A stretch of DNA of 64,000 bases from Frigoriglobus tundricola (GCF_013128195.2 NZ_CP053452.2:7130001-7194000); one strand, 5' to 3'. Positions 7,864 to 17,410 are shown, counted from the first letter of the stretch. Notes: generated by a model not told the origin, from the letters alone. Numbers and translations are program-made.

Positions 7864-9897
7864 GTGAGCCACACGCCCTCGCGCCCCGCAGCCGAACCCG
7901 TATCCGAGCGCGATGCGGCCTGGTTCGAAGAACTGACCGGTGCCGTCGCGCGCGGCCGGACCGGTCTACTCGCGCGCCAACGGCCCGACGGACACTGGGT
8001 CGGCGAACTCGAAGGCGACACCATTCTCGAATCCGAGTTCATCCTGCTCCTCGCCTTCCTCGGCAAGCTGGACGATCCGCGCATCACACCGGCCGCCAAT
8101 TACTTGCGCAAACACCAACAGCCCGGCGGCGGGTGGTCGAACTACACGGACGGGCCGGCGGAAATCAGCGTGTCGGTGAAGGCGTACTTCGCGCTCAAGA
8201 TCGCCGGCGACTCCGCAGACGAGCCGCACATGAAGCGGGCGGCGGCCGTCGTCCGCGCGCTCGGCGGCGCGGAGGCGAGCAACTCGTTCACGCGGTTCTA
8301 TCTCGCGCTGTTGGGTCAGGTGCCGTATTCCGCCTGCCCGTCGGTTCCGGCGGAGATCATCCTGCTGCCGCGGTGGTTCTACTTCAACGTGTACGCGCTC
8401 TCCGCCTGGAGCCGCACCATTTTCGTCCCCCTGAGCGTGGTGGACGCGTACAAACCGGTCACCCAGCTCCCCGAACGGCTGTGCGTGCGCGAGCTGTTCC
8501 TCGCGCCGCCCGAGGCGCCCCGCTGGCCCGCCAAACCCACGAAGGAATGGTTCTCCTGGACGAACTTCTTCCTGGGCGTGGACTACTGCTTCAAGGCGCT
8601 CGAGCACTGGGGGCTGACGCCGCTCCGCCGCCGCGCGGTGCGCACCGCCGTGAACTGGATGCGCGAGCGGTACGCCGACAGCGACGGCGTCGGCGCGATC
8701 TTCCCGCCGATGGTCTACAACGCGATCGTGCTGAAGTGCCTGGGCGTCCCCGACTCCGATCCCGAGATGCGGTGGGCGCTGAAGCAGATCGACGACCTGT
8801 GCATTTACGAGGGCGACACGCTCCGCCTCCAGCCGTGCCTGTCGCCCGTCTGGGACACCGCGCTGTCTTTGATCGGCGCCGCCGACGCCGGGTTGCCGGG
8901 ACGCGCGCCCGAGTGCGAGGGCGCTGTGCGGTGGCTGCTCGACAAGGAGGTGCGCCGCGCCGGCGACTGGTCGAAGACGGTGCGCGGCGTCGAGCCGGGC
9001 GGCTGGTTTTTTGAGTACCGGAACGGGTTCTACCCCGACACCGACGACACCTCGATGGTCCTGATCGCGCTGGCCCGGGGCGACCACGCTACCCGCGAGG
9101 CGTGCGCCGGTCCGATCCACCGCGCCGTCAGCTGGCTGCTCGCGATGCAGAACCGCGACGGCGGGTGGGCGGCGTTCGACAGGGACATCGACAAGCAGAT
9201 CCTGGAGCGCGTGCCGTTCGCGGATCACAACGCGATGCTCGACCCGAGCTGCCCGGACATCACCGCCCGCGTGCTCGAGGCGCTCAGCCACTACGGCTTC
9301 CGCGTCGGGCAGGCCCCGGTCGATGCCGCGGTGCGGTTCGTCCTCGCGCGGCAGGAAGAGAGCGGCGCGTGGTTCGGCCGCTGGGGGGTGAATTACATCT
9401 ACGGCACCTGGCAGGTGCTCGTCGGCCTCCAGGCGATCGGGTTCGACATGACCCGGCCGGTGGTCCGCCGCGCCGTCCGGTGGCTGAAGGACGTGCAGAA
9501 CGAGGACGGCGGCTGGGGCGAGAGTTGCACGAGCTACGACGACCCGACGACCGCCGGCCGGGGCACGTCGACCGCGTCGCAAACGGCGTGGGCGCTGCTC
9601 GGCCTGCTCGCGGCGGGGGAGGGCGCGGGGCCCGAAGTGCGGGCCGGTGCGGAGTTCCTCGTGGGCACGCAGCACGCCGACGGCGGCTGGACCGAAGGCC
9701 CGTTCACCGGCACCGGGTTCCCGCGGGTGTTCTACCTCAAGTACCACATGTACCCGGTGTACTTCCCGCTCATGGCCCTGGCCCGCTATGCCAGCGCGGT
9801 CGGCCGGCGGCCGGCCGGCGACACAACCCGAGCCGATGCCGGCCACTCGGTCGTCGGCCCGAAAGGAATCGCCCGCAGCACCCTGGCCGATCGCTGA
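7864..9897 (+). CDS. shc: Squalene-hopene cyclase
   Basis: A 677-residue triterpene cyclase, the usual length for the family. It protonates and cyclises squalene to hopene/hopanol at the membrane surface. The catalytic DxDD appears as DTDD near residue 392, and several QW repeats are visible (for example QNRDGGWAAFD near 430 and QNEDGGWGES near 545). The start is GTG at 7864; a 210-nt gap separates it from hpnA. It anchors the hopanoid block with hpnH and hpnG downstream. The C-terminal 25 residues after YASAVGRR are not conserved-looking. Confidence 0.96.
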   Translation: MSHTPSRPAAEPVSERDAAWFEELTGAVARGRTGLLARQRPDGHWVGELEGDTILESEFILLLAFLGKLDDPRITPAANYLRKHQQPGGGWSNYTDGPAEISVSVKAYFALKIAGDSADEPHMKRAAAVVRALGGAEASNSFTRFYLALLGQVPYSACPSVPAEIILLPRWFYFNVYALSAWSRTIFVPLSVVDAYKPVTQLPERLCVRELFLAPPEAPRWPAKPTKEWFSWTNFFLGVDYCFKALEHWGLTPLRRRAVRTAVNWMRERYADSDGVGAIFPPMVYNAIVLKCLGVPDSDPEMRWALKQIDDLCIYEGDTLRLQPCLSPVWDTALSLIGAADAGLPGRAPECEGAVRWLLDKEVRRAGDWSKTVRGVEPGGWFFEYRNGFYPDTDDTSMVLIALARGDHATREACAGPIHRAVSWLLAMQNRDGGWAAFDRDIDKQILERVPFADHNAMLDPSCPDITARVLEALSHYGFRVGQAPVDAAVRFVLARQEESGAWFGRWGVNYIYGTWQVLVGLQAIGFDMTRPVVRRAVRWLKDVQNEDGGWGESCTSYDDPTTAGRGTSTASQTAWALLGLLAAGEGAGPEVRAGAEFLVGTQHADGGWTEGPFTGTGFPRVFYLKYHMYPVYFPLMALARYASAVGRRPAGDTTRADAGHSVVGPKGIARSTLADR

Positions 9898-9918
9898 CGC
9901 CCACCGGTTAAGCTGATT

Positions 9919-9998
9919 CGTTCACAATGTGAACGCGTCGGGAGGGCGGGGCTTGCCGAGCCCGAAGCGAGGCGGCTCGGCGAGAGCCTCGCCCTTCC
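9919..9998. other. Palindrome and imperfect hairpin between shc and hpnH
   Basis: A perfect inverted repeat, CGTTCACA-a-TGTGAACG, occupies 9919-9935, and an imperfect GC-rich stem of about 22 bp occupies 9941-9998 (GGAGGGCGGGGCTTGCCGAG pairs with its near-complement). The first could be a regulator site or a terminator; the second resembles the dispersed hairpins elsewhere in this window. There is no U-run, so intrinsic termination is uncertain. Confidence 0.45.
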
Positions 9999-10056
9999 AA
10001 GCAACGTTCTAACAGAGCATCGACCCGACGACTCACGGTCACACGCTGGAGAACAC

Positions 10057-11076
10057 ATGCGCTTCCCCCTCAGCCTCACGACCGACATGGCGGGCTACAT
10101 GCTCCGCAAAAAGCTCCGGCGGGAGAAACGGTTCCCGCTCGTGATGATGCTGGAGCCGCTCCACGCGTGTAACCTCACCTGCACCGGCTGCGGGCGCATC
10201 CGCGAGTACGAGGACACGATCAAGCAGAAGCTGACCGTCGAGGAGTGCCTGACGTCGGTGGACGAGGCCGGCGCCCCGATCGTGAGCATCTGCGGCGGCG
10301 AGCCGCTCATCTACCCGCAGATCGGCGAACTGGTGCGCGGCATCCTCAAGCGGCGGAAGCACATCTACCTGTGCACGAACGGGATGTTCATCACCAAGAA
10401 GCTGGACCAGTTCCGCCCGACGTCGCGGTTCTTCTTCAACGTTCACCTGGACGGCCTGGAGGCGACGCACGACGTGATGGTGGAGCGGAAGGGCGTGTTC
10501 CGGGCCGCGGTGGAGGGCATCAAGGCCGCGAAGAAGGCCGGGTTCCTCGTGTGTACCAACACGACGGTTTACAAAGAAACCGACATGGCCGAGATCGACG
10601 CCCTGTACGCCTACCTGACCGAGCTGGGCGTGGACGGGTTCATGCTCGCCCCGGCCTACGGCTACGCGGCGGTGTGCAGCACCAACCCGGACGGCGCGGC
10701 CGAGATCTTCCTGACGCGCGACCAGATCAAGCAGAAGTTCAACGAGGCACAGGGGCTGTTCAAGAAGTACAAGATGAACACGTCGCCCGTGTACAAGGAG
10801 TTCCTGCAAGGGAAGCGCGAGTTGACCTGCGCCGCGTGGGCCAGCCCGACGCGGAACGTGAAGGGCTGGAAGGGGCCGTGCTACCTGATCACGGACGAGC
10901 ACCACGAGTCGTTCCGCGGCCTCATGGAAGACACCAACTGGGACGAGTACGGCTACGGCAACGACCCGCGGTGCGAACACTGCATGATGCACTCCGGGTA
11001 CGAGGTCGCGGCCGCTCTGGGCATGAACGCCCGGCTCAGCGACAGCTTCAAGATGTTGAAGTGGCAACTGACATGA
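10057..11076 (+). CDS. hpnH: Radical SAM protein HpnH, adenosyl-hopene transferase
   Basis: A 339-residue radical SAM enzyme with the [4Fe-4S] motif C38-x3-C42-x2-C45 (ACNLTCTGC) and a C-terminal Cys-containing segment (CEHCMMH near 308). HpnH links the 5'-deoxyadenosyl group to diploptene, giving adenosylhopane, the first step of the C35 side chain. Sequence features such as ICGGEPLIYPQIGELV and VHLDGLEATHD are characteristic of the family. The stop overlaps the hpnG start by 4 nt. Confidence 0.95.
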   Translation: MRFPLSLTTDMAGYMLRKKLRREKRFPLVMMLEPLHACNLTCTGCGRIREYEDTIKQKLTVEECLTSVDEAGAPIVSICGGEPLIYPQIGELVRGILKRRKHIYLCTNGMFITKKLDQFRPTSRFFFNVHLDGLEATHDVMVERKGVFRAAVEGIKAAKKAGFLVCTNTTVYKETDMAEIDALYAYLTELGVDGFMLAPAYGYAAVCSTNPDGAAEIFLTRDQIKQKFNEAQGLFKKYKMNTSPVYKEFLQGKRELTCAAWASPTRNVKGWKGPCYLITDEHHESFRGLMEDTNWDEYGYGNDPRCEHCMMHSGYEVAAALGMNARLSDSFKMLKWQLT

Positions 11077-11696
11077 GTGCCCCGCGCGAAGGGGGTGTGG
11101 CCGTCCTGTTCGCGCTGGAACGGGAGGCCGCACCGTTCCGTCGTGCCGTCCGCGGACAGAAGCACGTCGCGGTTTGTGTGAGCGGCATGGGCCGCGCACG
11201 GGCGCGCCGGGCCGCCGAGCAGATCCTGCGCGACCCCGTCCCGCGACTGGTTATTGCCGCCGGCTTTTGCGGCGCGCTCGTGCCGGCGCTGCGAGTGGGG
11301 GACGTGGTCACATCCCCGCGCATCATCACCGTCGATCACCTCGTCACGGATCCCGCCGAAAAGCGCCGGCTCGGCGAAACGCACGACGCGGTGGATATGG
11401 AGTCCTCTGCGATCGCTGAGGTGTGCGCGGGCCGGGGCGTGGCGTTCCGCGCCGTGCGGGCGGTTTCGGACACCGTTGACACCGCGCTGTCACCGGAGCT
11501 GGCCCGGCTCCTCTCGGGCGGGAACGTATCCCCGCTGAAGGCGTGTTACGCGCTCTGTTTCAAGCCGTCGTTGCTCGGTGAGTTCCTGCGCCTGGCGCGA
11601 GGTACCAAACTGGCGGCGCGGGCCCTCGCGGTCGCCCTCGAAGGGATTGTCAGCACCTCGGCTACTGCGGCGCCCGCCACTGCATCACCGGGCTGA
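11073..11696 (+). CDS. hpnG: HpnG-like hopanoid phosphorylase (nucleoside phosphorylase fold)
   Basis: A 207-residue protein of the PNP/MTAN nucleoside phosphorylase fold. Family signatures are VIAAGFCGAL (phosphate/ribose loop), VDMES (the Met-Glu that binds ribose) and VRAVSDT. HpnG removes adenine from adenosylhopane. ATGA overlap with hpnH at 11073 places the two in one translational unit, as expected for consecutive steps. The identification rests on both motifs and position. The C-terminal 20 residues are Ala/Thr/Ser-rich and look non-conserved. Confidence 0.85.
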   Translation: MSAPREGGVAVLFALEREAAPFRRAVRGQKHVAVCVSGMGRARARRAAEQILRDPVPRLVIAAGFCGALVPALRVGDVVTSPRIITVDHLVTDPAEKRRLGETHDAVDMESSAIAEVCAGRGVAFRAVRAVSDTVDTALSPELARLLSGGNVSPLKACYALCFKPSLLGEFLRLARGTKLAARALAVALEGIVSTSATAAPATASPG

Positions 11697-11833
11697 GTCG
11701 CACGCGCATGGATGGTGCGGGTGTCGGTCGGTGCCGGTGCTTCTTCTTTAGCCGGCCCGTGTGGCCGGAGCGACACGATTCCCGGCGGACCCGACTTCAC
11801 AGAGGCCGGCAACAGAACGCCGTCCCTGCCGGC

Positions 11834-13750
11834 CTATTCGACCCTCGCCGTCACCTTTTCGCGCTCAAGGTGTTCGACCAGTTCACGCGCCTCGCCGAAG
11901 GTCAACTCGACCGCGAGAGCGAACGGTGATCCGTCCAGCAGCGCGGCGGCGTCCTCGCGCGAACAGTTGCGGATCGTCCGCACCAGCGGGAGCAGCGCTT
12001 CCTGCGCCGTGACCGGGTACGACTCGACCAGCACCCGGTGAACCGCCGGCGGTTGTTGCAGGCGGAGCAGCCGCTCGTAGTCGTGCAGTTCTGCGACCAC
12101 GGTGAGCTTTTCTCCCACTTTGAGACGGTGCCCCCGGACCGTCGTCACGTCGTGGCCCGCGAGGCCGACGGGCAGGAGCGCGAAATCGATGCACAGCGCG
12201 CGGAGCGAGCGGCCGTTGAGGTGGTCGGCGGCGTCGTGAACGACGAGATCGACGACGACGAGCGTCTTGCCGGCGGCGGTCACCAGAGCTTGCACACGGT
12301 CGCCGTACACGGCGGCCGCGAACGCCGGCGCCGCCAGCGCCGGCGCCGAGACGGCGTTGGTGATGTCGGCCGCGTCGCGCACGGCCTCTGCGAATTGCGG
12401 GTCACTCAGGCGCACCACCACCCGCTGCTTCGGGTTCATTTCTCGCACCAGAAGCGCGATCTCCAGGTTCGCCAGTTCGCTGGAAGTCGCCGCGATCACG
12501 GCCTTCGCGGAGTCGGCCCGCACCTGGCGCAGCACCTCGGGGACGGTCGCGTCGCCGACGAACGCCGGCACGCCCTTACGCCGGACGGTTTCGATGAACG
12601 GGCCGTCGGCCGCCTTGTCGATCGCGACCACGCGCTCGCCCATCGCGGTCAGCTCCTCGATGAGCCGGTACCCGACGTTACCAAGGCCGCACACCACGAT
12701 GTGGCCGCCGTCGGGCACGCGGGCGACCTCGAGCGCGCCGCCGAGACGGGCGCGGATCAAATAGTTCGTCAAGATGGCGGTGAACCCGGCGATCAGCGCC
12801 GCACCGACCAACTTGAGCACACTCAAAAACACTTTCGCCCATTCCGGGCGGTTCTCGCCGTGCAGGTCGCTGCCCGTCGCCACGACGGACACCGTCTGGT
12901 ACAGCCCGTCACCCCAATCGGTTTCCAGCCCGTACCGGAAGACCAGCGTGCTGGCGAACAGGGTGACGAACAGAATGGGGGTGATGATCTTCACCGACAG
13001 ATCGACGTCGAGGAGCGTGCGGCGAACGGTGCGTCGCCACCGGCGGAGCGCCCCGGCCCACTTCACGCCGGGCAAGAGGTCGCCGCGGAGCCGCTGCAAC
13101 AGACGCTGAAGGGCCTGCGGCGGTCCACACACGATCAGCCGGTCGCCCGGCGCGAGGACGACGTCGCTCGCGCCCGTGAGCAGGAACCGCGGCGGACCAG
13201 CGACCGGGACGTACACCAGGGGGATCAGGTCGTGTTCGTTTGCAAGATCCGAGACCCGCTTTCCCACCAGCTCGGAGTCCTCGATCACGAGGAACTCGGA
13301 GATCTGCCGGGCGCCGTCGTCCAGTTTGTAGGCGCCGAGCGTGTCGCCGCTCACGGCCGTGAGAGCGATGACCGGGGCGACGAGCGCGGACACGCTCATG
13401 GCGATGGTGTTCTTGACGGCCCCGGTGAACCGGTTGATCAGGTTCTGGTTGAACATGCGAACCACGACCCGCGCGCCGGGGTTCAGCTTGCGAACGAGGA
13501 GCGCCGTGGAGATGTTCACCAGGTCGTCGGACGTGACGATGACGACCGCGCGGGCCTCCTTTACTCCGGCCTGTTCGAGCAGCTCCAACCTGCGGCAGTC
13601 ACCTTTGAGGACGGTGGCGCCCGCCAGGCTGGGGTCGTTCGGATCGACGTTCAGCTCGATCACGACGGTCGGCAGCCCCGCGGCGCGGAGCGAGTCCAGG
13701 ACGCGCCGGCCCACTCGACCCAGTCCGCACAACACGACCGGACGTTCCAT
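11834..13750 (-). CDS. Double-RCK (TrkA-N/C) ion channel protein
   Basis: A 638-residue protein with order RCK - pore - RCK. The first TrkA-N domain starts at residue 4 (VVLCGLGRVG) and is followed by TrkA-C. Two membrane helices at about 253-278 and 305-327 flank a pore loop near 288 (SVVATGSDLHG). The second TrkA-N (VVCGLGNVG near 350) and TrkA-C finish the protein. The filter lacks a canonical TxGYGD, so ion selectivity is unclear. The ATG at 13750 is preferred over an in-frame start 30 nt upstream because GGAGAAG sits about 8 nt before it. Potassium conductance gated by nucleotide binding is the family expectation. Confidence 0.8.
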   Translation of the reverse strand: MERPVVLCGLGRVGRRVLDSLRAAGLPTVVIELNVDPNDPSLAGATVLKGDCRRLELLEQAGVKEARAVVIVTSDDLVNISTALLVRKLNPGARVVVRMFNQNLINRFTGAVKNTIAMSVSALVAPVIALTAVSGDTLGAYKLDDGARQISEFLVIEDSELVGKRVSDLANEHDLIPLVYVPVAGPPRFLLTGASDVVLAPGDRLIVCGPPQALQRLLQRLRGDLLPGVKWAGALRRWRRTVRRTLLDVDLSVKIITPILFVTLFASTLVFRYGLETDWGDGLYQTVSVVATGSDLHGENRPEWAKVFLSVLKLVGAALIAGFTAILTNYLIRARLGGALEVARVPDGGHIVVCGLGNVGYRLIEELTAMGERVVAIDKAADGPFIETVRRKGVPAFVGDATVPEVLRQVRADSAKAVIAATSSELANLEIALLVREMNPKQRVVVRLSDPQFAEAVRDAADITNAVSAPALAAPAFAAAVYGDRVQALVTAAGKTLVVVDLVVHDAADHLNGRSLRALCIDFALLPVGLAGHDVTTVRGHRLKVGEKLTVVAELHDYERLLRLQQPPAVHRVLVESYPVTAQEALLPLVRTIRNCSREDAAALLDGSPFALAVELTFGEARELVEHLEREKVTARVE

Positions 13751-13843
13751 TTGGTCACTTCTCCGGTTGCGACAGGTCACCGCAGGAGCAGATAATAGAA
13801 CGTGCAGCAGCTCCCTCTCACCAAGCTATTCGGGCGCGCGGGT

Positions 13844-14182
13844 ATGAATTTGGACGACCAGGTGTGTTACTGCTTCCACGTGTCGCGCCGGAAGCTGGTG
13901 AACTGGGTGCGCCAGAACGCACCGAAGGTGCCGAGTCAGCTCTCGACGTGCGGGGGCGCGGGCACCGGCTGCGGATGGTGCATCCCGTTTCTGAAACAGA
14001 TCTTCCGGCAGGGTATGGGAACCCCCGGCGGGGGCTGCGGGGCGTGCCAGACCACCCCGGACGATGCGCTGGACGCTCTGACACCGGGGGAGTACGCGGC
14101 CCTTCGTGCAGATTACGTGAAAGCCGGGCACGGCACCCCACCCCCGGGCGCCGAACCCCTCCCGGAGGTGAAGGACGAGTGA
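13844..14182 (+). CDS. BFD-like [2Fe-2S]-binding protein
   Basis: A 112-residue protein whose N-terminal half has the bacterioferritin-associated ferredoxin pattern: CYC at residues 8-10 and CGWC near 44-47. These are four ligands for a [2Fe-2S] cluster, within a helical domain (SRRKLVNWVRQ). A further CGAC motif near 65 is extra. Such proteins deliver electrons, for example to release iron from bacterioferritin. The ATG at 13844 is chosen over a GTG at 13802. It is divergent from the channel gene, and no bacterioferritin gene is adjacent in this window. Confidence 0.75.
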   Translation: MNLDDQVCYCFHVSRRKLVNWVRQNAPKVPSQLSTCGGAGTGCGWCIPFLKQIFRQGMGTPGGGCGACQTTPDDALDALTPGEYAALRADYVKAGHGTPPPGAEPLPEVKDE

Positions 14183-14274
14183 AGCCCAGCGAGCGGCGTG
14201 GCGTGAACTCGCCTGTGGTCCGGGCTATTGACCACCGGTCGGATCGTGCCCGCCGCTCGATTTTCGACAACCAC

Positions 14275-15378
14275 TCACTTCGTGCCTTCGGCCTCGACCG
14301 CCAGGAGGGCGGACACGTTGCCCTCCAGGTCCGTCCGAATGCGGAGCTGCTTCGCAACGGAACCGGGCTGTTTCGGATCGAACTTGATCGTGATGAACTG
14401 CACTTGCAGTGCGGCGGGGACCGCGGGGAGTTCGGCCGTGATGGCGCCGTCGGTACCGTCCACGCCGACCACCTTGAACGGCTTGGCCGCGCGAACCAGT
14501 ACCCGCTGCGTCACGGGCTCACCGACCTTCGCCTCCAACCGCAGCTTGTTCGGGGAGAGTTCCAGTGGGGCGATCACGGTCCCCGTCACGCCGATGTGAA
14601 TCAGCGGATTGGTGGAGTCGTTCGTCTTCAGTGTGATCTGTTCGGTGATCGGTCCGGGCGGGGCGTTCGCGCTCAGGGTCACGTCGATCTGATACTCGGC
14701 CCCGCCACGGATCGGCCCGCCGCGGCCCACCTCGGACAACTTCACCTCGAACGGGTAGGTGCCCGGCACCACTTCGGTGATCTTCCAGTCGCGGCCGCGG
14801 CCGGAATACTTGACCTGCACGGCCTGGTTGAGTCGGGTGCCCTGCGGTACGGAGCCGAAGGTGACCGCGCCCGGGTTGACACTCACATCCGTGCGGCTGT
14901 TGGCCGATACCTTCAGAACGGCCACGGACAGGAACCGGGGGCCGACCGGGGCCGCCGAACTGAAGGTGACGTAAAAGGTCTGGGCGTTCTGGCCGACGAA
15001 CTTGGCCGCGTTCATGGTCACCGTCAGTTCGGCCGTCTCGTTCGGCTGGAGCACCCGCGTCATTGGCACGTTGTCGAGGCACGTGCAGGTCTTGCTCACG
15101 TCGGTGATCTGCATCGGCGTGTCGTAGATGTTCGTGATGGCGAACTTGTGGACGCAGAGGGTGCCGTGCGGCACGTCGCCGAAGTTGTGGGTGATGACGG
15201 CTGGCGCGGGCTGCTCGCGGTTGGTCGCGATGTCCGGGAGGAAGAACTTGTTCGCCCAGGGGGCCGCCTTGGTCGGGGGCGCGGGGGCCGGTTGTGCGGC
15301 CGGCGGTTGCGCCACCGCCCCGACCGTCAAAGTCAGCCCGACCGCGCCGATCGCCAGAAAGCGTGATACCTGCCGCAT
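14275..15378 (-). CDS. Exported DUF1573-domain protein
   Basis: A 367-residue protein with a signal peptide (residues 1-24, MRQVSRFLAIGAVGLTLTVG then AVA-Q). A DUF1573 beta-sandwich follows: HNFGDVPHGTL and VSKTCTCLDN (CxC turn) near 85-105. A second copy-like Ig/ASH region (NPGAVTFGSVPQGT) lies near 175. These domains are extracytoplasmic and of unknown precise role in planctomycetes. The ATG at 15378 has AGGAGG 9 nt upstream; a longer frame to 15423 lacks such a site. A 54-bp palindrome lies upstream. Confidence 0.8.
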   Translation of the reverse strand: MRQVSRFLAIGAVGLTLTVGAVAQPPAAQPAPAPPTKAAPWANKFFLPDIATNREQPAPAVITHNFGDVPHGTLCVHKFAITNIYDTPMQITDVSKTCTCLDNVPMTRVLQPNETAELTVTMNAAKFVGQNAQTFYVTFSSAAPVGPRFLSVAVLKVSANSRTDVSVNPGAVTFGSVPQGTRLNQAVQVKYSGRGRDWKITEVVPGTYPFEVKLSEVGRGGPIRGGAEYQIDVTLSANAPPGPITEQITLKTNDSTNPLIHIGVTGTVIAPLELSPNKLRLEAKVGEPVTQRVLVRAAKPFKVVGVDGTDGAITAELPAVPAALQVQFITIKFDPKQPGSVAKQLRIRTDLEGNVSALLAVEAEGTK

Positions 15379-15450
15379 ACCGCGAGCCTCCTGTGTCACC
15401 CGGTCCACCGGGCGCTCACACATGCTACATCGGCCGGCAAGGGGTGCGTG

Positions 15451-15504
15451 CTGGTCACGAACGAGGCCCGCGCGGCCGGCCGCGCGGGCCTCGTTCGTGA
15501 CCAG
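15451..15504. terminator. Perfect 54-bp palindrome, probable transcription terminator
   Basis: Bases 15451-15477 are exactly the reverse complement of 15478-15504 (it starts CTGGTCACGAACGAGGCCCG), giving a 27-bp stem with almost no loop. It lies 83 nt downstream of the epimerase-like gene and upstream of the DUF1573 gene, both on the minus strand, so it could end the first transcript. There is no U-tract. Confidence 0.5.
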
Positions 15505-15586
15505 CCGCTGAGTTCGTTACGGCCGGCACAGGCGGATTTGTAGCGCCGGCCGCCCCGTTCGTTACGCCGCGTGTACCGGCCCCGCA

Positions 15587-16447
15587 TCACCCGACGCGGG
15601 GGCTGGCGCCGCTCGTCTGCTCCTTGATGAACTTGAAGCCCTTGGTGTACACCTCGTCCGCCGTGGGGAAGAGGTCGCGCCACACCTTCGTTGCGGCGGC
15701 GAGGTCGGGCAGCGCGCGGCCGAACGCCTCGATCGTCATCCACCCGTCGTACCCCACTTCGGCGAGGGTGCTGAACGCGGCGTCCCAGTCCACCTGCCCG
15801 GTGCCGGGCGTGCCGCGGTCGTTCTCGCTGATGTGGACGTGCGCGAGCACCGGGGCGAGCGTCCGCACGGCGGCCGCTTGCCCCTTTTCTTCGATGTGCG
15901 CGTGGAACGTGTCGTACATCGCGCGCAGGTTCGGGTGATCGACCATCTTCACCAGCTCGACGGCCTGGGCCGCGGTGGTCAGCAGGTAGCACTCGAAGCG
16001 GTTGAGGTACTCGACCGCCATCGTCAGGTTGGCGCTTTTGGCGAACTCCGCGGCGGGGCGGAGCACGTCGGCGGCGCGCTGCTTCTCGTCCGCGGTCGGG
16101 CCGCTGCCGGAGAACTCACCGATGGCCGAGTGGTACGGCCCGACCACGGTTTCTGCGCCGAGGACGTGGTTGATCTCGATGACCGTCTTCAACCAGTCGA
16201 GCGCCTTCTGCCGGGTGCCGGCGTCCGGGCTGATCGCGTTCGTGTCCTTCGTCAGAATGGTGACGGTGGTGCACTTGAGGCCCTGCTTGTCGAGTTCGGC
16301 ACGGATCGGCTTGTAATCGGCGGGGGTGCCGCCGAAGACGGGCAGTTCGACGCCGTCGAAGCCGACGGCCTTGAGCTTGCCGAGCAACGGGAAGTGTTCG
16401 GCGGTGACGCCGCCGGTCCACAACAGCAGGTTCATCCCGATCTTCAT
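15587..16447 (-). CDS. Sugar phosphate isomerase/epimerase (ketose 3-epimerase-like)
   Basis: A 286-residue TIM barrel of the xylose isomerase-like superfamily. It shows the metal-binding pattern of D-tagatose/D-psicose 3-epimerases: Glu in AVEYLNRFECY, Asp and His in MYDTFHAHIEE, His in HVHISENDRGTPGTG, and Glu in IEAFG near the end. The reaction would be metal-dependent C3 epimerisation of a ketose, but the substrate is not evident. The ATG at 16447 has AGGAGA 8 nt upstream. The frame stays open upstream to 16945, but that part looks unrelated. Confidence 0.85.
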   Translation of the reverse strand: MKIGMNLLLWTGGVTAEHFPLLGKLKAVGFDGVELPVFGGTPADYKPIRAELDKQGLKCTTVTILTKDTNAISPDAGTRQKALDWLKTVIEINHVLGAETVVGPYHSAIGEFSGSGPTADEKQRAADVLRPAAEFAKSANLTMAVEYLNRFECYLLTTAAQAVELVKMVDHPNLRAMYDTFHAHIEEKGQAAAVRTLAPVLAHVHISENDRGTPGTGQVDWDAAFSTLAEVGYDGWMTIEAFGRALPDLAAATKVWRDLFPTADEVYTKGFKFIKEQTSGASPRVG

Positions 16448-16963
16448 GGAGAGTCTCCTGGCGAGCGGCGCGGCGAAAGCCCGCCGGTGTGTGTGGCGGC
16501 ATTGTCCGGCACCGCACCGCGCCCGGCAACTGGCTCGTCGAAAATCGGAGGGGCTTGCGCGTTTCTGGTGCGCCAGGAATTGCAGGCGTTGGAGCATGTG
16601 GCCGAAAATCGTTACCCCGGCCGCTTGAAGCGCATTGAGGATAACCCACTGATTCGGCGCTGCCCTTCTTTGATAGTCGCGCGCGATGCAGCCCATGTAC
16701 ATCAGCACCTTCACGTCCGAGAGCCAAGCCGGGCCGGTGCTATTGTGCTCCGGCTTCCCATCAACCCGACAGTTGACGGCCACTCGGGCTAGTTCCATGA
16801 CGACCCGAAACGAAAATCGCCGCGGCTCCAGTCGGCACCTAACGGCCGGGAATCCGCGGCGGAGTAGTTCGGCACATTCGCACCGCAGGTGCGCCTCGCC
16901 GTGATGCCGGGGAATGATTAGTTCCCCAGACATCGTAGCGCCCAACTGGGACCGAAAGCGAGA
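16448..16963. other. Gap without a confident gene
   Basis: The minus-strand frame of the epimerase stays open to 16945. An ATG at 16933 would start a protein-like stretch (MSGELIIPRHHGEAHLRCEC and onward for about 110 residues) that then degrades into Arg/Ala-rich sequence before the true epimerase start. This may be a decayed small gene or chance. Nothing else is seen. Confidence 0.35.
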
Positions 16964-17410
16964 CTATTCGAAGGTCATTTGCGGGTATGGTAAATACCGT
17001 TGTTCGTCCGAGTTGGGGGGAAACAATTCATGTTGACGCCGGTCGAACGCGGGGCCAATTCGAGTGTCCGCACCGAAGCAAGCCATCAAGTAAGCGCTGG
17101 CCTCGATGGTTGCGTCCACCACGCTCACGCATGCCGGTGCGAACGCTGGCGGTCGATCGGCGACCCACCAGCCCGCAACCTGTTCGAAAGTAAGCCCGAG
17201 GCGAAGAAGTTCCTCACCGAGATCGGGCAACCTGTTCGCGACAAGCTGGTCACGCATCTCAATCAGTGCGGGCGTGCGTGAGAGGTGTTCCGACAAAAAC
17301 AGGTGAACGGCACTATAACAGTCCAAAGTGCGCATGGCCACATCCGCGATGTATGCGACCCCCGCGCGAGAGTTGAGTTCTGATGGCACTGTCGGTGGGG
17401 GCACATGTTC

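Noticed and set aside
7966-9846. A 626-codon open frame antisense to squalene-hopene cyclase
   Set aside because: Shadow of a certain gene; no recognisable domain.
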